From the NCBI GenBank assembly GCA_006937955.1, contig SSNP01000035.1:1851137-1915136 (forward strand): a DNA stretch of 64,000 nt, written 5' to 3'. Shown here piece after piece: positions 14,701 to 26,826 of this stretch; position 1 is the stretch's first letter, and every line of letters starts with the position of its first letter. The position numbers and the translations under genes are program-made. The DNA comes from Pachypanchax playfairii. Taxonomy: Eukaryota; Chordata; Actinopteri; Cyprinodontiformes; Aplocheilidae. The notes beneath the pieces were generated by a model. It was not told where the DNA came from, did not search any database, and worked only from the letters and a program-made list of their open reading frames with translations.

Positions 14701-16850
14701 GTTGAATGAAAACAAAATGTAACAAAAAAGACAGTGAAAGACGGTGCAGTTTCATTTGAAATTATTTACGTCTGTCTATCACTGAAATAGTTAGTGTAAC
14801 TGTTTTTTGCAGTTTTGTCATCCTAGGTTTTTTTAGTCATTAGATCATATTTGAATTCACACGGGCATTGTTTTCCTGGTGGGATACTTTATTCTAAATA
14901 CAAGAAAAAAACCCTACTTGCTTAAAAGTAGAGCTTTTATCTAAATGCTAAGTAATTAGGCAAGCCTTTGTACTTCTTGAAGATTCTAGACATAATATTG
15001 GTTGTTGGAAATAGCAGATATAATAACTATAATATATGAAACATGTAAACAACTTTCAGATAGAACACATTTGTTTCTTTGTGTGGCATATCTTGAAAAA
15101 AAAATGGATAATTAAATAAAAAAATGTAGAGGAAATTATCTTTTGAAGTCCAGACAAACTCTCCTTAGGCCAAGCATTACAAAAGACTGCAGCCTCTGAG
15201 GTAGAGCGTATCCCATGGGACACTTTGTGTGACAGACCCTTGTCTCCTGTCACAGTCTTTAAATCACTTCGGTCGCCCTCCAGCCAGTCGACTCCAGAGA
15301 TGACCTCCTTCATACAGGGTGGCAGTCATGGCTCAGCCCATTCTCTGCCCCACTGCATTAAACATTGATGGAGCTGTAAGAGAAGGCTGGAGCCTGTCTT
15401 ATACTGTGGTCTGGCCATTGCCTATAGGAAGTCTCTTCTCTGGCTGCAATCTGTCTCGTTTCAAACATCTCTCTCCTTGTCCAATATGATAACATTTGCT
15501 ACTGCTGTGGTTATTTGAATGTGGTCAAATGACGCTGTCTGCAGCAAGTGCTGATCACTGTATAAGGGAGGCACATAAAAATCTCAAGAAATGAGAGTGA
15601 TAAGTGTCTGCTATTGTGGCTGCCTGTGGTCACTTGCACAACAGTGAGAGATGACTTCCTGGAAATGACTGTGTGTGTTTGATTCCTGTATTGTGCATTT
15701 ATGTTATGCATTATGACTTACCACAGAGCACTGCTATATGAGAGGAAGTGGTAGGAGAGCCAAGACGGTGATACTTTCCTTCCTTTATCAGTGTGTTCCT
15801 GTATGTTCATGTGCTACAGCATATCAATGTAGCTGTTGTCACTATTTCAAAACTATAAAAACAAGTTGACCTAATTAATATATAAGAATGTGTATTGGGC
15901 TAAGAAATCATCAAAAATAATTTGTGCTATTCAACATGTAATCACTAATAATGGTGAGATGTATTTAACAGCAAATGTCTTTTTTCTAAGAGATCTGACT
16001 CACCTTCTACAGCTTCCTTGTTCGGTGATGACTTATTTTGCCAAACCCAACAGTTAGTCCTGTTTATACCTTAAATATGTAAGTAGAATTGTACAGCTGT
16101 ACTTTTTACCTTCTTATTAGACACTAGGGTAATGAGACATAATCTACCATGTGGTACAAAAAGTGTTTGTGTTGCGGAGGAAAATCTTGCATTAGTTTTT
16201 GCATGTCTCTTTATCGATGTATAGATGTTCAAGGCTCCTGTTGTTCCAGATCATGTTTGATAATGTGGTTACGGAGCATGAAAAGTTCAACAACAATGCT
16301 GGTGGTGTGAGCTGACAATCGTTGTGAGTTGGATACTCTCAAAGTCTACTGACAGATCGAAAGCACCTCCCCTGCTGGTAACCTGCTCCTCTGCTGTCAA
16401 GTAGAAAACATTTAGGTGACCCAGCTCAGTGCATTAAGGATATCATCTGTTCTGAATTTCACAAAGCAGAGATATGACACATCCGGCAACGCATTGTGTG
16501 TCACGTTTCAGAAAATAAGAAAAGCAGATGAGATAAAAAGTGCATGACTAACATCATTGTTCCTTTGGACTATGCAAGACTTCTGTGCAGAACAATCAGA
16601 TTAGATTTTGTTCTGAAATTAAATAAAGTGCCAACATTTTAGAATCTCTGTAGACTTCTCTCCTTTAAGAAGATAGAATCACATGAGAATATTTGTAAGT
16701 GAAATAATCACAGCTCTGGGCAAACAGCAAACAGGGATGAATAAATAAGACTGACTAAATAAATGATCAGTGATTGTTTGGCTCTAAGTGCTGCTGCTGT
16801 AGCTTAGCGTCCTGATTTAGTCGAAGCCTTCAGCCATCCCTCAGCGGAGT
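8701..16850. other. Long non-coding stretch, no gene seen
   Basis: A CA microsatellite lies just upstream at 8859-8892 (inside this block). The remainder is AT-rich with homopolymers such as poly-T at 11762-11773. The open frames (up to 138 codons at 12378-12794, minus) lack domains, codon bias or plausible splice boundaries. I see no transposon ends here. It is probably intergenic or intronic. Confidence 0.55.
8859..8892. repeat. Imperfect CA microsatellite
   Basis: A CA-rich tract is interrupted by AACAT and AAAC. It is a simple sequence repeat with no coding content. Confidence 0.8.
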
Positions 16851-17230
16851 TATGGTCTTAGCGGAAGAGAACCGGCTAAAAAGCCCCATTCTTCTTTATA
16901 CCTTCAATATTCAATGAGAGCGCTAATTGCATTGTGCTGAAAGAAAGAAAAAAAGTGGAGGGAGGTGCAGTGGTGAGGTATCTACTGGCTAATGGTCTGT
17001 CGAGGGGGAATAAAGAAGAGAGGGAAAAAAGGGGGATTTAAAAAGTTAGACATATCCTCAGGAGGTTCCTTCCTCTGTGTTTTTACCTGCACGTCTTTAG
17101 CTCGAATGCTAATGCTCATTAGCCAGTCTGTGTGATATTCACAGAATCGCGGCTATTGTTGGCGACCATCACCAGAAGCATTCTAGCGAAGCGAGAACAT
17201 CGACTGGTAATACACATGCTTCTCTGTTGT
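16851..17230. promoter_or_regulatory. Candidate conserved non-coding element
   Basis: This is a complex, repeat-free stretch with more CpGs than its surroundings. It contains an inverted repeat, GCTAATG at 17108-17114 and CATTAGC at 17117-17123, separated by two bases. That places two ATTA homeodomain cores face to face. The flanks at 16930-16950 and 17020-17045 are purine-rich. The composition resembles vertebrate enhancers, but no conservation data are available, so the call is tentative. Confidence 0.28.
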
Positions 17231-20158
17231 CAGCCGGAATCCAACTCTTTTTTTTTCTTTTCTTTTTTGTTTTCCCTTAAAAGTTAGTTGGAAAGATTTC
17301 CTGGAATATATTCGCTCAAGGTGCACCCATTTGTGAAGAAGAATTGGAGGATGCATATGCATTAAAAAGTCTTTGTGTGAGCAAAATGCCAGCGCAGCAC
17401 TTTAGCCTTCCCTCATCTTTCCACCTTTGTTTCTTTCTTTAAGATTTTGCAGAGTTTTAATAGAATAAGTTCATGTAATCATTCAATCTCTTTCTCTTGA
17501 ATTACCCGAGATGAATGAATGGGTTATGAAGAAGATACAGTTACAGAGAATTTTTAAAAACGATGTAAACATGAAACTATTGATGATAAATATACTTGAT
17601 GAAAAAGTATTATTACCTTTAATGAGTTTTTCTATAGAATACGCTTCTGACCACAAGCAGCACAATGTGCAGCATGTTTTAAGTGCGTGGCCCTGTTGTC
17701 TCCTTCTCCTCTCCCTAAGAGTCAGCCTTTTCACTGTCCCCTGGCATACGGCAACTGAAATACTGCTGAACGAAAGTTTTTCTCATAAATCATGCCATCC
17801 ACCAAACAAAGCAATAAAGATGTTTGTTTGCATTATTGAGGGAAATGTATTTCCTTAGGTCAGCTCTAACCAGTGGTGTGTGTATGGGTGAGTGTGTGTG
17901 AGCACTCTTAAAAATACATATTCACTTGCCTTTGTGTCTCATGGTTAAAAATATGTATTTGCATTCAAAAAACATATTTTGTTGACCTTTTTTCTGCACA
18001 CATGTTGGGAGTGTTGTTTCTGATTGCTCAGCCAATTGGACATCAGCGCTCTGTGTGTTCGTGTGTGTTTTTGAGTGTGTATAGTAGCAGTGGGTTTCTG
18101 TACACAAGTGTTTTCTGAAAATACATACGTCTAGCCGGGCTACATGTCTGTGCTTGTAGGAGTTGTTGCTCTTTTTATGTTCCGGTTTTGTCTTTGGGGA
18201 TCATTTACAAGTCTTGACAATTTTAAAACAACCAATTTGCTGCTATTTATATTGATCACACAAACTGCCAGGCTGAGGCCCAGAATAAAGGCTTTCCTTG
18301 AAACCTACTCTCTGTGGGCTTTCAGTGTTTTGTTTCTTCTATTTCTCTGTTCTCTTTCTTACTTATTTTTTTCAAACCTCTCTCCATTTGTTCAGTTAAT
18401 AAAAGTATTTTGCTTTTTTAAATTATTCAATGGACTCTAAAGTCTTTATCCTTTTGACTATTGTACATCAATTCAAATACACTATGTTGGCCATAAAGTT
18501 TTTTAATGGATAATACTGTTATACATATCCATGATTTGGTTTATCAGTGTTTTCTTTAACTTCATTAGGATTTTTACTGAAGAGTTAATTTTAATATCTT
18601 TTTTTTATTATTAAAGAAAAACTAAATCAAATTCTGATGGTTGACCATCATGTGACTCACTTTCTATTTCTTTTTTGGCTGATTAATATAGCCCAGATAC
18701 ATATGTAGATATATATATAAAAAATTTGATTACGTTTTTTTGATTAGATGTTTGTGTGCGAGATGCTCTTGCTTGAAATTAGGTGTTATATAGATGTCAC
18801 ACTGAAAACTGAAAATTGTCTAGACATTCTGGTCATGTAAAATTCAGATTTTTTTTGTATTGTTCATTTAACAGCACTGCAAGAGTAAAGACTCACGCTA
18901 TACTTGTGGTAAAATTACTATCTCTTGCTTGCTAATTAAAGAGCAACCCAATCCAGGTCTCCCATTATTGATAGGTCCTGCTCAGCTGGTCAGTCAAAAA
19001 CATTGACTTAAATCTGGTACAATCTTTAAAATCAAATCCAAAGAGTTGCTTTGCAGCACGAGGCTTCCTTGCAATTTCTCACTGCATGTGCGTGCATGTG
19101 TGTAGTTGTGTGTGTAATGAAAGTTTAGAGGCTGGTTCCCTGTTGTGCTGTAACTTAACCTGGTCCCAAGGAGTCTGTTTGGGGCTTTTGGTTGAGTTGT
19201 TTTGGCTTTTTAACATTAAACACTTCAACTTCATTTTTGAGTGCTTTGGACTGAAAAAAAGAAAACAAATCTGTTCTCTAGAAGACAAAAAGGATGATAA
19301 AAATACAAACTAAAAAGGCTGAAAGAAAGAAAAGAGATTGTCATAGCTAGTGGCAGTGTTCACTGGGGCCCTCTGAACGAATTAAGACCAACATTATCTT
19401 GCATTCTGCCTACTTTTAAACCTTTTCGTGGTCCCATTTGTTTCACATTCTTGTCCTTCTACTCCTCTTGCCTTTCTGTTATACAGTGAGTGACAGTTTG
19501 TGACTTCCAAAAGGAAGCAGCAGAGTGAGGGGGTCAGTAAACTATCTACTTTTGTTATCTTAAAACTCTGCAGCATGAACATAAAGGCCATTAAACATCT
19601 TATTGCACAGTTAATGTGAGCAGACCACTATGGGGAGACCCACGAGTGACATGGTTGGTGGAGTATACAGTATCCTGGGCCTGACAGCTATACAAGCCCT
19701 CAGGGGACCACAAAGATACAAGCTTTCTAACTCTGCGATTGACATCTACAGGATGCCTGTTTGTCAGAGTTGAGTCTTATCTGGGAAAAGTTTACTAATT
19801 CACTTGAAAAAAGGGGAAACTACTTTATTCTATAACCAGTAATACTTTGACTTTTTGAAAACAACAGCAGCAACATGCACAGCTACAACAAATGTCCCTC
19901 CTGAGTCTCACGCATAGAGACATCTATAGCAAAATAAAGAATGTCCTGATTTTCCTGCAACAAACCCAGTGTAGGCACAGATGAGTACACTGGCAGAAAG
20001 GATTGTTTCCTGCTTTTTAGGAACCTGTGGCATGTCTCTGAAAGATGCACATGGTCAGTGTTTTTGTTTTCACAGTCAGTTCTTTATATGACAGGAGGAA
20101 GCTCTGGAAGAGTGCTATCAGTGTTTAGACAGACACCACTAAACCTGACAGACAGACA
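17231..20158. other. Non-coding stretch, no gene seen
   Basis: The stretch is AT-rich with GT-rich patches around 17877-17905 and 18055-18080 and several poly-T runs. Open frames of up to 115 codons (17511-17858) look like chance ORFs, without domains or splice context. Nothing else is recognised. Confidence 0.55.

Positions 20159-20202
<44 letters not shown>
20159..20202. repeat. Compound (TC)n(CA)n microsatellite
   Basis: An uninterrupted CT run passes directly into a CA run. It forms the left border of the four-copy tandem array that follows. The array's own units end in similar CA tracts, so this tract is probably the left CA flank of the first unit. Confidence 0.9.
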
Positions 20203-20489
20203 AGTGTGTTTTGTTATCCTTATGGGGACCGTCCATTGACTTCCATTGATTTTAGTAACTAGATTTATACCTAACCCAAACCCTTTTCCTAACCTTAACC
20301 ATTACTGATCTATAACTAACCCTAAGACTAACTAAAACTCTATTCACACCATACCTATAAACCTAACCCCTAACCCTAAAAAGGGGAGTCCCCCTCATGG
20401 GGACCAGGCTTCAGTCCCCATAAGAACCCTCGGACCCCAGAAAGATAGTAAAAGTCAGGAAACGGGTCCCCAGGAGGTCAGAAATACAA

Positions 20490-20523
<34 letters not shown>

Positions 20524-21127
20524 GTGTGTTTTGTTATCCTTATGGGGACCGTCCATTGACTTCCATTGATTTTAGTAACTAGATTTATACCTAACCCAAA
20601 CCCTTTTCCTAACCTTAACCATTACTGATCTATAACTAACCCTAAGACTAACTAAAACTCTATTCACACCATACCTATAAACCTAACCCCTAACCCTAAA
20701 AAGGGGAGTCCCCCTCATGGGGACTAGGCTTCAGTCCCACAAGAACCCCCGGACCCCAGAAAGATAGTAAAAGTCAGGAAACGGGTCCCCAGGAGGTCAG
20801 AAATACAAACCCACACACACACACACACACACACCACACAAGTGTGTTTTGTTATCCTTATGGGGACCGTCCATTGACTTCCATTGATTTTAGTAACTAG
20901 ATTTATACCTAACCCAAACCCTTTTCCTAACCTTAACCATTACTGATCTATAACTAACCCTAAGACTAACTAAAACTCTATTCACACCATACCTATAAAC
21001 CTAACCCCTAACCCTAAAAAGGGGAGTCCCCCTCATGGGGACTAGGCTTCAGTCCCCATAAGAACCCTCGGACCCCAGAAAGATAGTAAAAGTCAGGAAA
21101 CGGGTCCTCAGGAGGTCAGAAATACAA

Positions 21128-21158
<31 letters not shown>

Positions 21159-21445
21159 AGTGTGTTTTGTTATCCTTATGGGGACCGTCCATTGACTTCC
21201 ATTGATTTTAGTAACTAGATTTATACCTAACCCAAACCCTTTTCCTAACCTTAACCATTACTGATCTATAACTAACCCTAAGACTAACTAAAACTCTATT
21301 CACACCATACCTATAAACCTAACCCCTAACCCTAAAAAGGGGAGTCCCCCTCATGGGGACTAGGCTTCAGTCCCCATAAGAACCCTCGGACCCCAGAAAG
21401 ATAGTAAAAGTCAGGAAACGGGTCCTCAGGAGGTCAGAAATACAA

Positions 21446-21486
<41 letters not shown>
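20203..21486. repeat. Four-copy tandem array of a 318-320 bp CA-flanked unit
   Basis: Four head-to-tail copies start at the C of 'caagtgtg' at 20201, 20521, 20839 and 21157, giving periods of 320, 318 and 318 bp. They are almost identical. Copy 1 has GGACCAGG where copies 2-4 have GGACTAGG. Copies 3 and 4 share GGGTCCTCAGG where copies 1 and 2 have GGGTCCCCAGG. Each unit ends in a pure CA tract. Its ends are imperfect inverted repeats: CCTTATGGGGACC near the left end against GTCCCCATAAG and CCCCAGGAGGTC near the right. The interior holds several CTAACCC-type telomere-like motifs. The unit resembles a dispersed repeat common in teleost genomes. It looks non-autonomous and codes for nothing. 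Copy homogeneity implies recent amplification, perhaps by unequal exchange between CA tracts. Confidence 0.92.
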
Positions 21487-21488
<2 letters not shown>

Positions 21489-24400
21489 CTCAAGGATACT
21501 TCTCATGGAGCAACTAAAAAGCAATAGAAATTGACCATCATTCAGTTCAAGCTCCTGAACTACTTGATGTGTCAGACCTCATGGAGCAGTAAAATGTTGT
21601 AACACTTTTTTATTTTAATTACAACTAGAGGAGACCCACTTGGCAGAAGAGATAACATGGCTTTATAGAGTAATTATCATTGTCCCAACCTTTCATGATG
21701 TTAATAAGTGCAGGTTGAGGAGGAGATGGATAAAAGCTAAAGGGAAAGGACACATTTTGACACCGTGAACACAAATTCTAAAATTACTACTATACTACTA
21801 ATATAGCTTTCTGTAAGTATTTGTGCACAAAAACCCTTGCAAAACCAGATGAAGAAGTGTTTCAAGATATATTTTGTTCTGGTATTTCATATAACAAGAC
21901 ATGGATATCTTGCAAGACCATCCAGGCGATGCATATCTGTTTGAGCGGCCTAATGACGCAGGTTGAAGAGTCAGATATGTGAGTCAATGGCAGCCGTCAG
22001 AGCAATGCAGTCTACTGTATTTTCTAGGCACACTATATATTTTTTTAATGTGTGTGAGTGAGCACTCCCTTGAAATCTTTTGACAGTAAAGTGTGAATCA
22101 TCAGTCGTTTCATCATCATCACACTCCTCCCTCAGGAACACAGTGGGGGTTGTGACCGCTGTAGCCTTTGTTTTCTAGTAATGTCTGCGATAGCTATGAG
22201 AAGTGCATTATACTTCCTTTTGTCTCCTTCTTAAAAAGAAAACACCCTTCTACATCTCTTTTCCTGTCATGTTCTCTGCTGAAGAAAAATGCTGTCTAAT
22301 CTTATGCCCCATGTTTAAGACATTTGAGCATTCATATAGAGGGCACATTTTTCTAACATTTTTTAAGCTGTCCACACACACACACAAGATAATAACTGAT
22401 TATTGTGTGGAGCAGAAATGAGTGGTTTTAAATGGCACATATAACAAGTAAAACCACAGCTTCCCCACCTGCCTCTAAAAATTCTCCTGAAGTTCTGATA
22501 AGAAGATAAAAAAGGGTCGAGGGTGTCCAAAGATAATCTGTGGTAATGGTGGTCAGAGTGAGGTTCACAGATGAGTCTGGGTGATGCAGTGTTTATCTAA
22601 ACTTCAGTGCATCTACAGGCATAAACCAACATCTGTGGGGGTTGGGGGTAAGGGTGGGGGTGGGAGTGAGTAAACGGAGACAGAGGCAGGCAGTGAAGTT
22701 TCTGTTGCACAGATAGCGTTTCATTTCTTACCACCTCAAAAGTCACCGGAATGTGAGACTGCTGCAGCTCCTGCCACCGCTGTGCACAAGAAAACACTAA
22801 CAGACTCCGAACATCTAAAATGCCCGCTGACATGTTCCGCTGAGCGAGCTTACATAATGAATGTTGCTTTTCAGCAAACTGTCCTGACAATGCATTAACT
22901 GGATTTATTGCAATGGTACATGGTGACCCAAGCGCTCTGCTGCTAGAGACAAAACACTAATGCATCCAGTTATGCTGCCGTGTGTGTGTGTTGTGAGGTG
23001 TTTTATTCCTGGTTATAATATTTGACATTTCTAAAATAAATAAATATTTTTTTCTTTGCCTTTGAGAGACTGTTTTCAACCCCCGGTAAACAAATGTTAA
23101 TACCATACAGTAGAATCGACATCAGGATTGAGTGTAATATTTGTGGGTAAAACATCAACAGGGTGTTTTTGGCACCGTGTACGTCAGTATTGTTATGACA
23201 CACATGCTACTGCTTTTGTGCAAATGACGAACAAAATAAAAAAATAGTTAGTATCAACAACAGTAAAGTACCAGTAAGTGGGAGTGTGATTGTGCATGTG
23301 TGTTGGTATTTATAAAATTAAGAAATGCAGGAGAGTGAGGTGAGAGGATATCAATAAACACAGTAAACACGGGCAACATGACAGTTAATTTAAGCATAAG
23401 ATAACAAGGAAGAAATGAACAATCACCCATTTTATCATCAAAACACAACAATTTAGACTGATATTCGTTTTATCCTGTGATTACACCAGATGGACTATAA
23501 TTACTACGGTTTCTGCTGCTGGACTTGATCTGTCGCAGGTAGATAAAAGGAAATATGTGATCACTTTTGTAGGAAGTGTATTTATATCCAATTCTTCCTT
23601 TAACAAGATATGGATTTAAATAAATTATCAGATGTCTAATTTCTTGTCTTACAGTTGAGTTTGTTTTCTTATGTAACGTGATTGTCCGATATGAGGTGCA
23701 CCTTCCCAGCATTACGGAAAGCGTGGTATCTATTTCTGCTCCTTCCTGCCACGGCTTAGAGCAGGCATCCATATCTTACCATAAACCAGTCGTAGTTCTC
23801 TCTGGGCCAATATCTCTGTCAGCCGAGCTGAGTGAAAGGCTGCTTCCTGTTTGGTTTGACCATGCAGTGCATGCCAGCACTCTCTCATATGGGCTGATTT
23901 GATGTTCTTGCTCAACTTTGACCCTGTTTAAGTGAAACCATTGTTCTTTGCATCTTTAGTCCAGTCACAGGAAGTCATGCTCTGAACTCATGGCCCCGGA
24001 GAAGGTTGCAAAGAGAGGTTAGAAATACTTTTTGTAAAAGAAAATTGTGGTGTGCATTATTTCTTTTATTCATTCAGAGTTTAGCAGTTTTATTTTTCTC
24101 ACCCAGATTAATGAATTTATGGTGAATGTATGGTTGTTCCCTGTTTGACTGTTTCCCTCATCCCTTTTTCAGTATTGCTATATTCTAAACCACTACACTC
24201 CCACGCACAGCGCTGCAGCCCAGCTGCAAAAGGGGAGTAGACAAGTGAAAAATGTAAAACGTCTGATCTTTTTAGACTAAGTTACAGGGGCAGTCACATG
24301 TAGCTAGTAGACACTAAGGCTCGTGCTGACTGTGAGGATGGAGGAAGTAAGCTTCTGCAAAGCTCAGTCTCCTGAGCTGTGATGTTACATGTTTGCGCTG

Positions 24401-24751
24401 CTGTTCAAGATCCAAAGCTGAACTACGTGACAAACTATCTGCTGGGAATCTTTGATGAGATAGTTTTGTTAAAGACTAAAAGGCAGGAGTGGCAAGAACC
24501 TTCACGAGTGCATCTCAGTGGGAGTGCATAAGGGACAGCTGAAAAGATGAAGAGGCAGAAGATTTAAAAGAGGGACATGCAGCTTTGCAGACCGATGAGT
24601 GTCTAAGAAAGTGAGATCGGCACCGTTTCCATCAGTCTTAATAGAAACACGCACCAACCCATTATGGATAGGTGTTTGAGAATAAATCATCTAAGAGGCC
24701 CCATTTCAAAGCATTATGCTGTCAAACCTAATCTAACCTACCTCTGTCTGT
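21487..24751. other. Non-coding stretch, no gene seen
   Basis: Unique-looking AT-rich DNA follows the tandem array. It holds a short CA run near 22374-22386 and a G-quadruplex motif (listed separately). The open frame on the minus strand at 22597-22890 is low-complexity His/Pro sequence created by the G-rich tract and is not a gene. No transposon ends or exons are supported. Confidence 0.55.
22637..22664 (+). other. G-quadruplex-forming motif
   Basis: Five G-tracts of 5, 5, 3, 5 and 3 bases are separated by loops of 2, 3, 1 and 1 bases on the plus strand. This satisfies the usual intramolecular G4 pattern (four or more tracts of at least three G, short loops). No promoter or gene is recognised beside it, so any function is unknown. 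Confidence 0.75.
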
Positions 24752-24772
24752 CCCCCCCCCCCCCCCCCCCCC
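24752..24772. repeat. Poly-C run at an assembly gap
   Basis: A 21-base uninterrupted C homopolymer abuts the N gap. Its true length is uncertain, because sequencing typically fails across such runs. Confidence 0.85.
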
Positions 24773-24782
24773 NNNNNNNNNN
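24773..24782. other. Assembly gap (10 N)
   Basis: Ten ambiguous bases follow the poly-C run. The round number suggests a placeholder gap of unknown true size, so coordinates downstream may be shifted relative to the real chromosome. Confidence 0.97.
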
Positions 24783-25984
24783 CAGAGCAGAGTCACGGAT
24801 TCAAGTCACCACTACAGAATCTCCTCTCAGACTGCACATTGTGAGCTTAACACTCAAGCTTAACTCACTGATATGTATTTTTTCACCCAACTTTAGGCCT
24901 CAAACTGAATTTGTTTTCGAATTTGTCAGGAATTTTTGTACAAGAATACCAGAGCCTTTTTGGAGAACCATAGAAAAGCAAGTTAATAGTCTTTGATGTG
25001 ACCGCTACTGCAGCGAACATGGATGAGAATTGCTTTCCTCATGTCTCCTCTATGTCTGTCACACAGTGTGGTTTTCACCACAAGACACATCTCTTATCCT
25101 TCTGGAAACCATAAGGCCAACCTCCAAGACTGTATGGCAAAGCAACAAATGGACCAGTTCAGAGAGTCACACCAACAAAAAAACGCAAACCAAACCAGTT
25201 GTGTCTTATTTTTTAAGTAGAAACTGCTTCCCTTTAACATGCTCAAATGTTTTTTTTTTTCAGTTAATGTGTTTTATTTAACTCATTAACTTTAGCAGCA
25301 AGAAAGTTAAATTTGCTCTTTATGTGCATATACAGAATTAACAATGTAGTGATTTGGCAGGGCTTCTGATACATGAGAACTGTTTCACACAGCTCTGCAC
25401 TTCCGTTCTCACTTAAGGACAAGCCCCATTGATCCGTTGGGATATGGGGCAATAAGCCTTGTGTGTGTTTTTCCATGACTCCCTCTAGCACCGAAGCAGA
25501 CTGATGCTCCAGGTTGCTGTGACTGAGATGGCTCAGCCCACTGACTGACAGTGCTGGATAAGGGATAGTGTGTCTGTCCTCAGTGCCAGCGCAGCTAGAA
25601 GTGATAAACACCAGGAACCTGATCCAGAGACAAGAGACGCCTATGCATCCGACGAAGCTCAAACTTAATGCACCTCTGTTCTTCTAAGCCAAGTCCAGAT
25701 TTGCCCGGTCTTCTTCTGCTGAGTCCGACACATCCTGGTCAGACTCAGGTCAGCAGAGCCAATTCCTGTTGTTTAGTCTTTTTCTTTGTCTCTTCCCTTT
25801 AATGCCAAATATACAAACCATTTAAAATTTCAATCTGTCTGCTGCCTCTTTTTTTTTTTTTTTAAGAGCTGGGTATTCCGGTCTCCGTTATTGTAAAACC
25901 CTGTCCTGTTCAATATTTCTGTTGCTCTAACAGGACCTCAGCATTTACTGTGGTTTGGAAGATTTATTGAAATTTATTTAGTTT
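24783..25984. other. Non-coding stretch, no gene seen
   Basis: A 132-codon minus-strand open frame (25264-25662) has a fairly balanced composition in its middle but no recognisable domain, and I see no good acceptor or donor bounding it. A poly-T run followed by CAG at about 25250-25262 resembles an acceptor, but the sequence after it stops at once. Another poly-T lies at about 25849-25863. Confidence 0.5.
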
Positions 25985-26220
25985 ATTTATTTATTTTACT
26001 ACTCTTGTTCAAATAGGCCCTCATAGAGTCCCTGGTCTCTGCCCTTGCTGTAATGGCAATGTAAACATGGGAAAGTAATTTGAATTCTAACAAAGTGGAG
26101 ATTAGCTGGTGACAGTTTGTGGCACAGGCGATTATTTCTAAAATAATCCTGTTTTGATATGCATCTCCGTCCCAGCAAGGATTTTCAATTTGTTTTCCCA
26201 TTGCTGCATGTAAACAAGCT
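25985..26220. promoter_or_regulatory. Candidate conserved non-coding element with palindrome
   Basis: This is a repeat-free block of balanced composition. It includes the near-perfect palindrome GATTATTT-N3-AAATAATC at 26130-26148, shortly followed by an octamer-like ATATGCAT. The block reads like a vertebrate developmental enhancer, with homeodomain and POU-type cores in a dense cluster. This is judged from texture and motifs only. An unrecognised exon is less likely, since all frames contain stops. Confidence 0.32.
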
Positions 26221-26820
26221 CTAGTGTCTCCTTATCGTGGCGTCGCATGGACAAGGAAAGAGCATATGCTTCCCCCTCCACCCCCCCCACCCCAGCCTCC
26301 TTCCATCTCACCACACAACCTGTCTCCTCCAGTCTGCATCTGGTTAAAGTCGCTGAGCAGCAGCGCTTGTCTGAGTTTCAACAAGTCTCTTTATCGAGGG
26401 GAGGTAGTGAGCTTAAAGTGCGTACCTGCAAGTCATTTGCAAACATGAAGTCCTCAAAACGCAGTTCCTGAATATGTTCTGCTTGAGAGGTTCTGTCCAT
26501 TCCTCGTTTGAATAGGCAAATATGCAGGATGGCAAAATGGCCTCCTGTCTGCCAAAAGAGCCCTCCCTCTTCCAAGCCTGGGGCATGTGATAAATGTTTA
26601 CACTTTAATTGTTAACCAGAAGTTCTGAAAAGAATTCCATGTTTATCTAAATTACTTCAATTTAAACTTTCAAAGTTCATCCATAATTTTACTGTAAAAT
26701 TGCAGTATTTTGGAGATCTTGACAAGTGAGATGGTATTTCATGTGCTACTACTTCAGATCATTAACTCAAAGAAAATTCTAAGCAGCAGGAAATCACATG
26801 TTCACCTATATCCTTCTTTC
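26221..26820. other. Non-coding stretch with C-rich patch
   Basis: A C-rich patch at about 26270-26295 would be G-rich on the minus strand and could form a G4. The two overlapping plus-strand open frames of 74 codons here are a consequence of this low-complexity Pro/Ser sequence. Nothing else is recognised. Confidence 0.5.
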
Positions 26821-26826
26821 TTGTAG

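Noticed and set aside
20159..21486. CRISPR array or satellite with spacers
   Set aside because: Units are about 320 bp with CA junctions in vertebrate DNA. No short direct repeats with unique spacers.
22597..22890. His/Pro-rich 97-codon minus ORF
   Set aside because: Created by the G-quadruplex tract read in antisense.
25247..25290. Poly-T plus CAG acceptor
   Set aside because: Downstream sequence stops immediately in the useful frames and is AT-rich.
25264..25662. 132-codon minus-strand ORF as an exon
   Set aside because: The middle looks reasonably complex, but no acceptor or donor bounds it and the peptide is not recognised.
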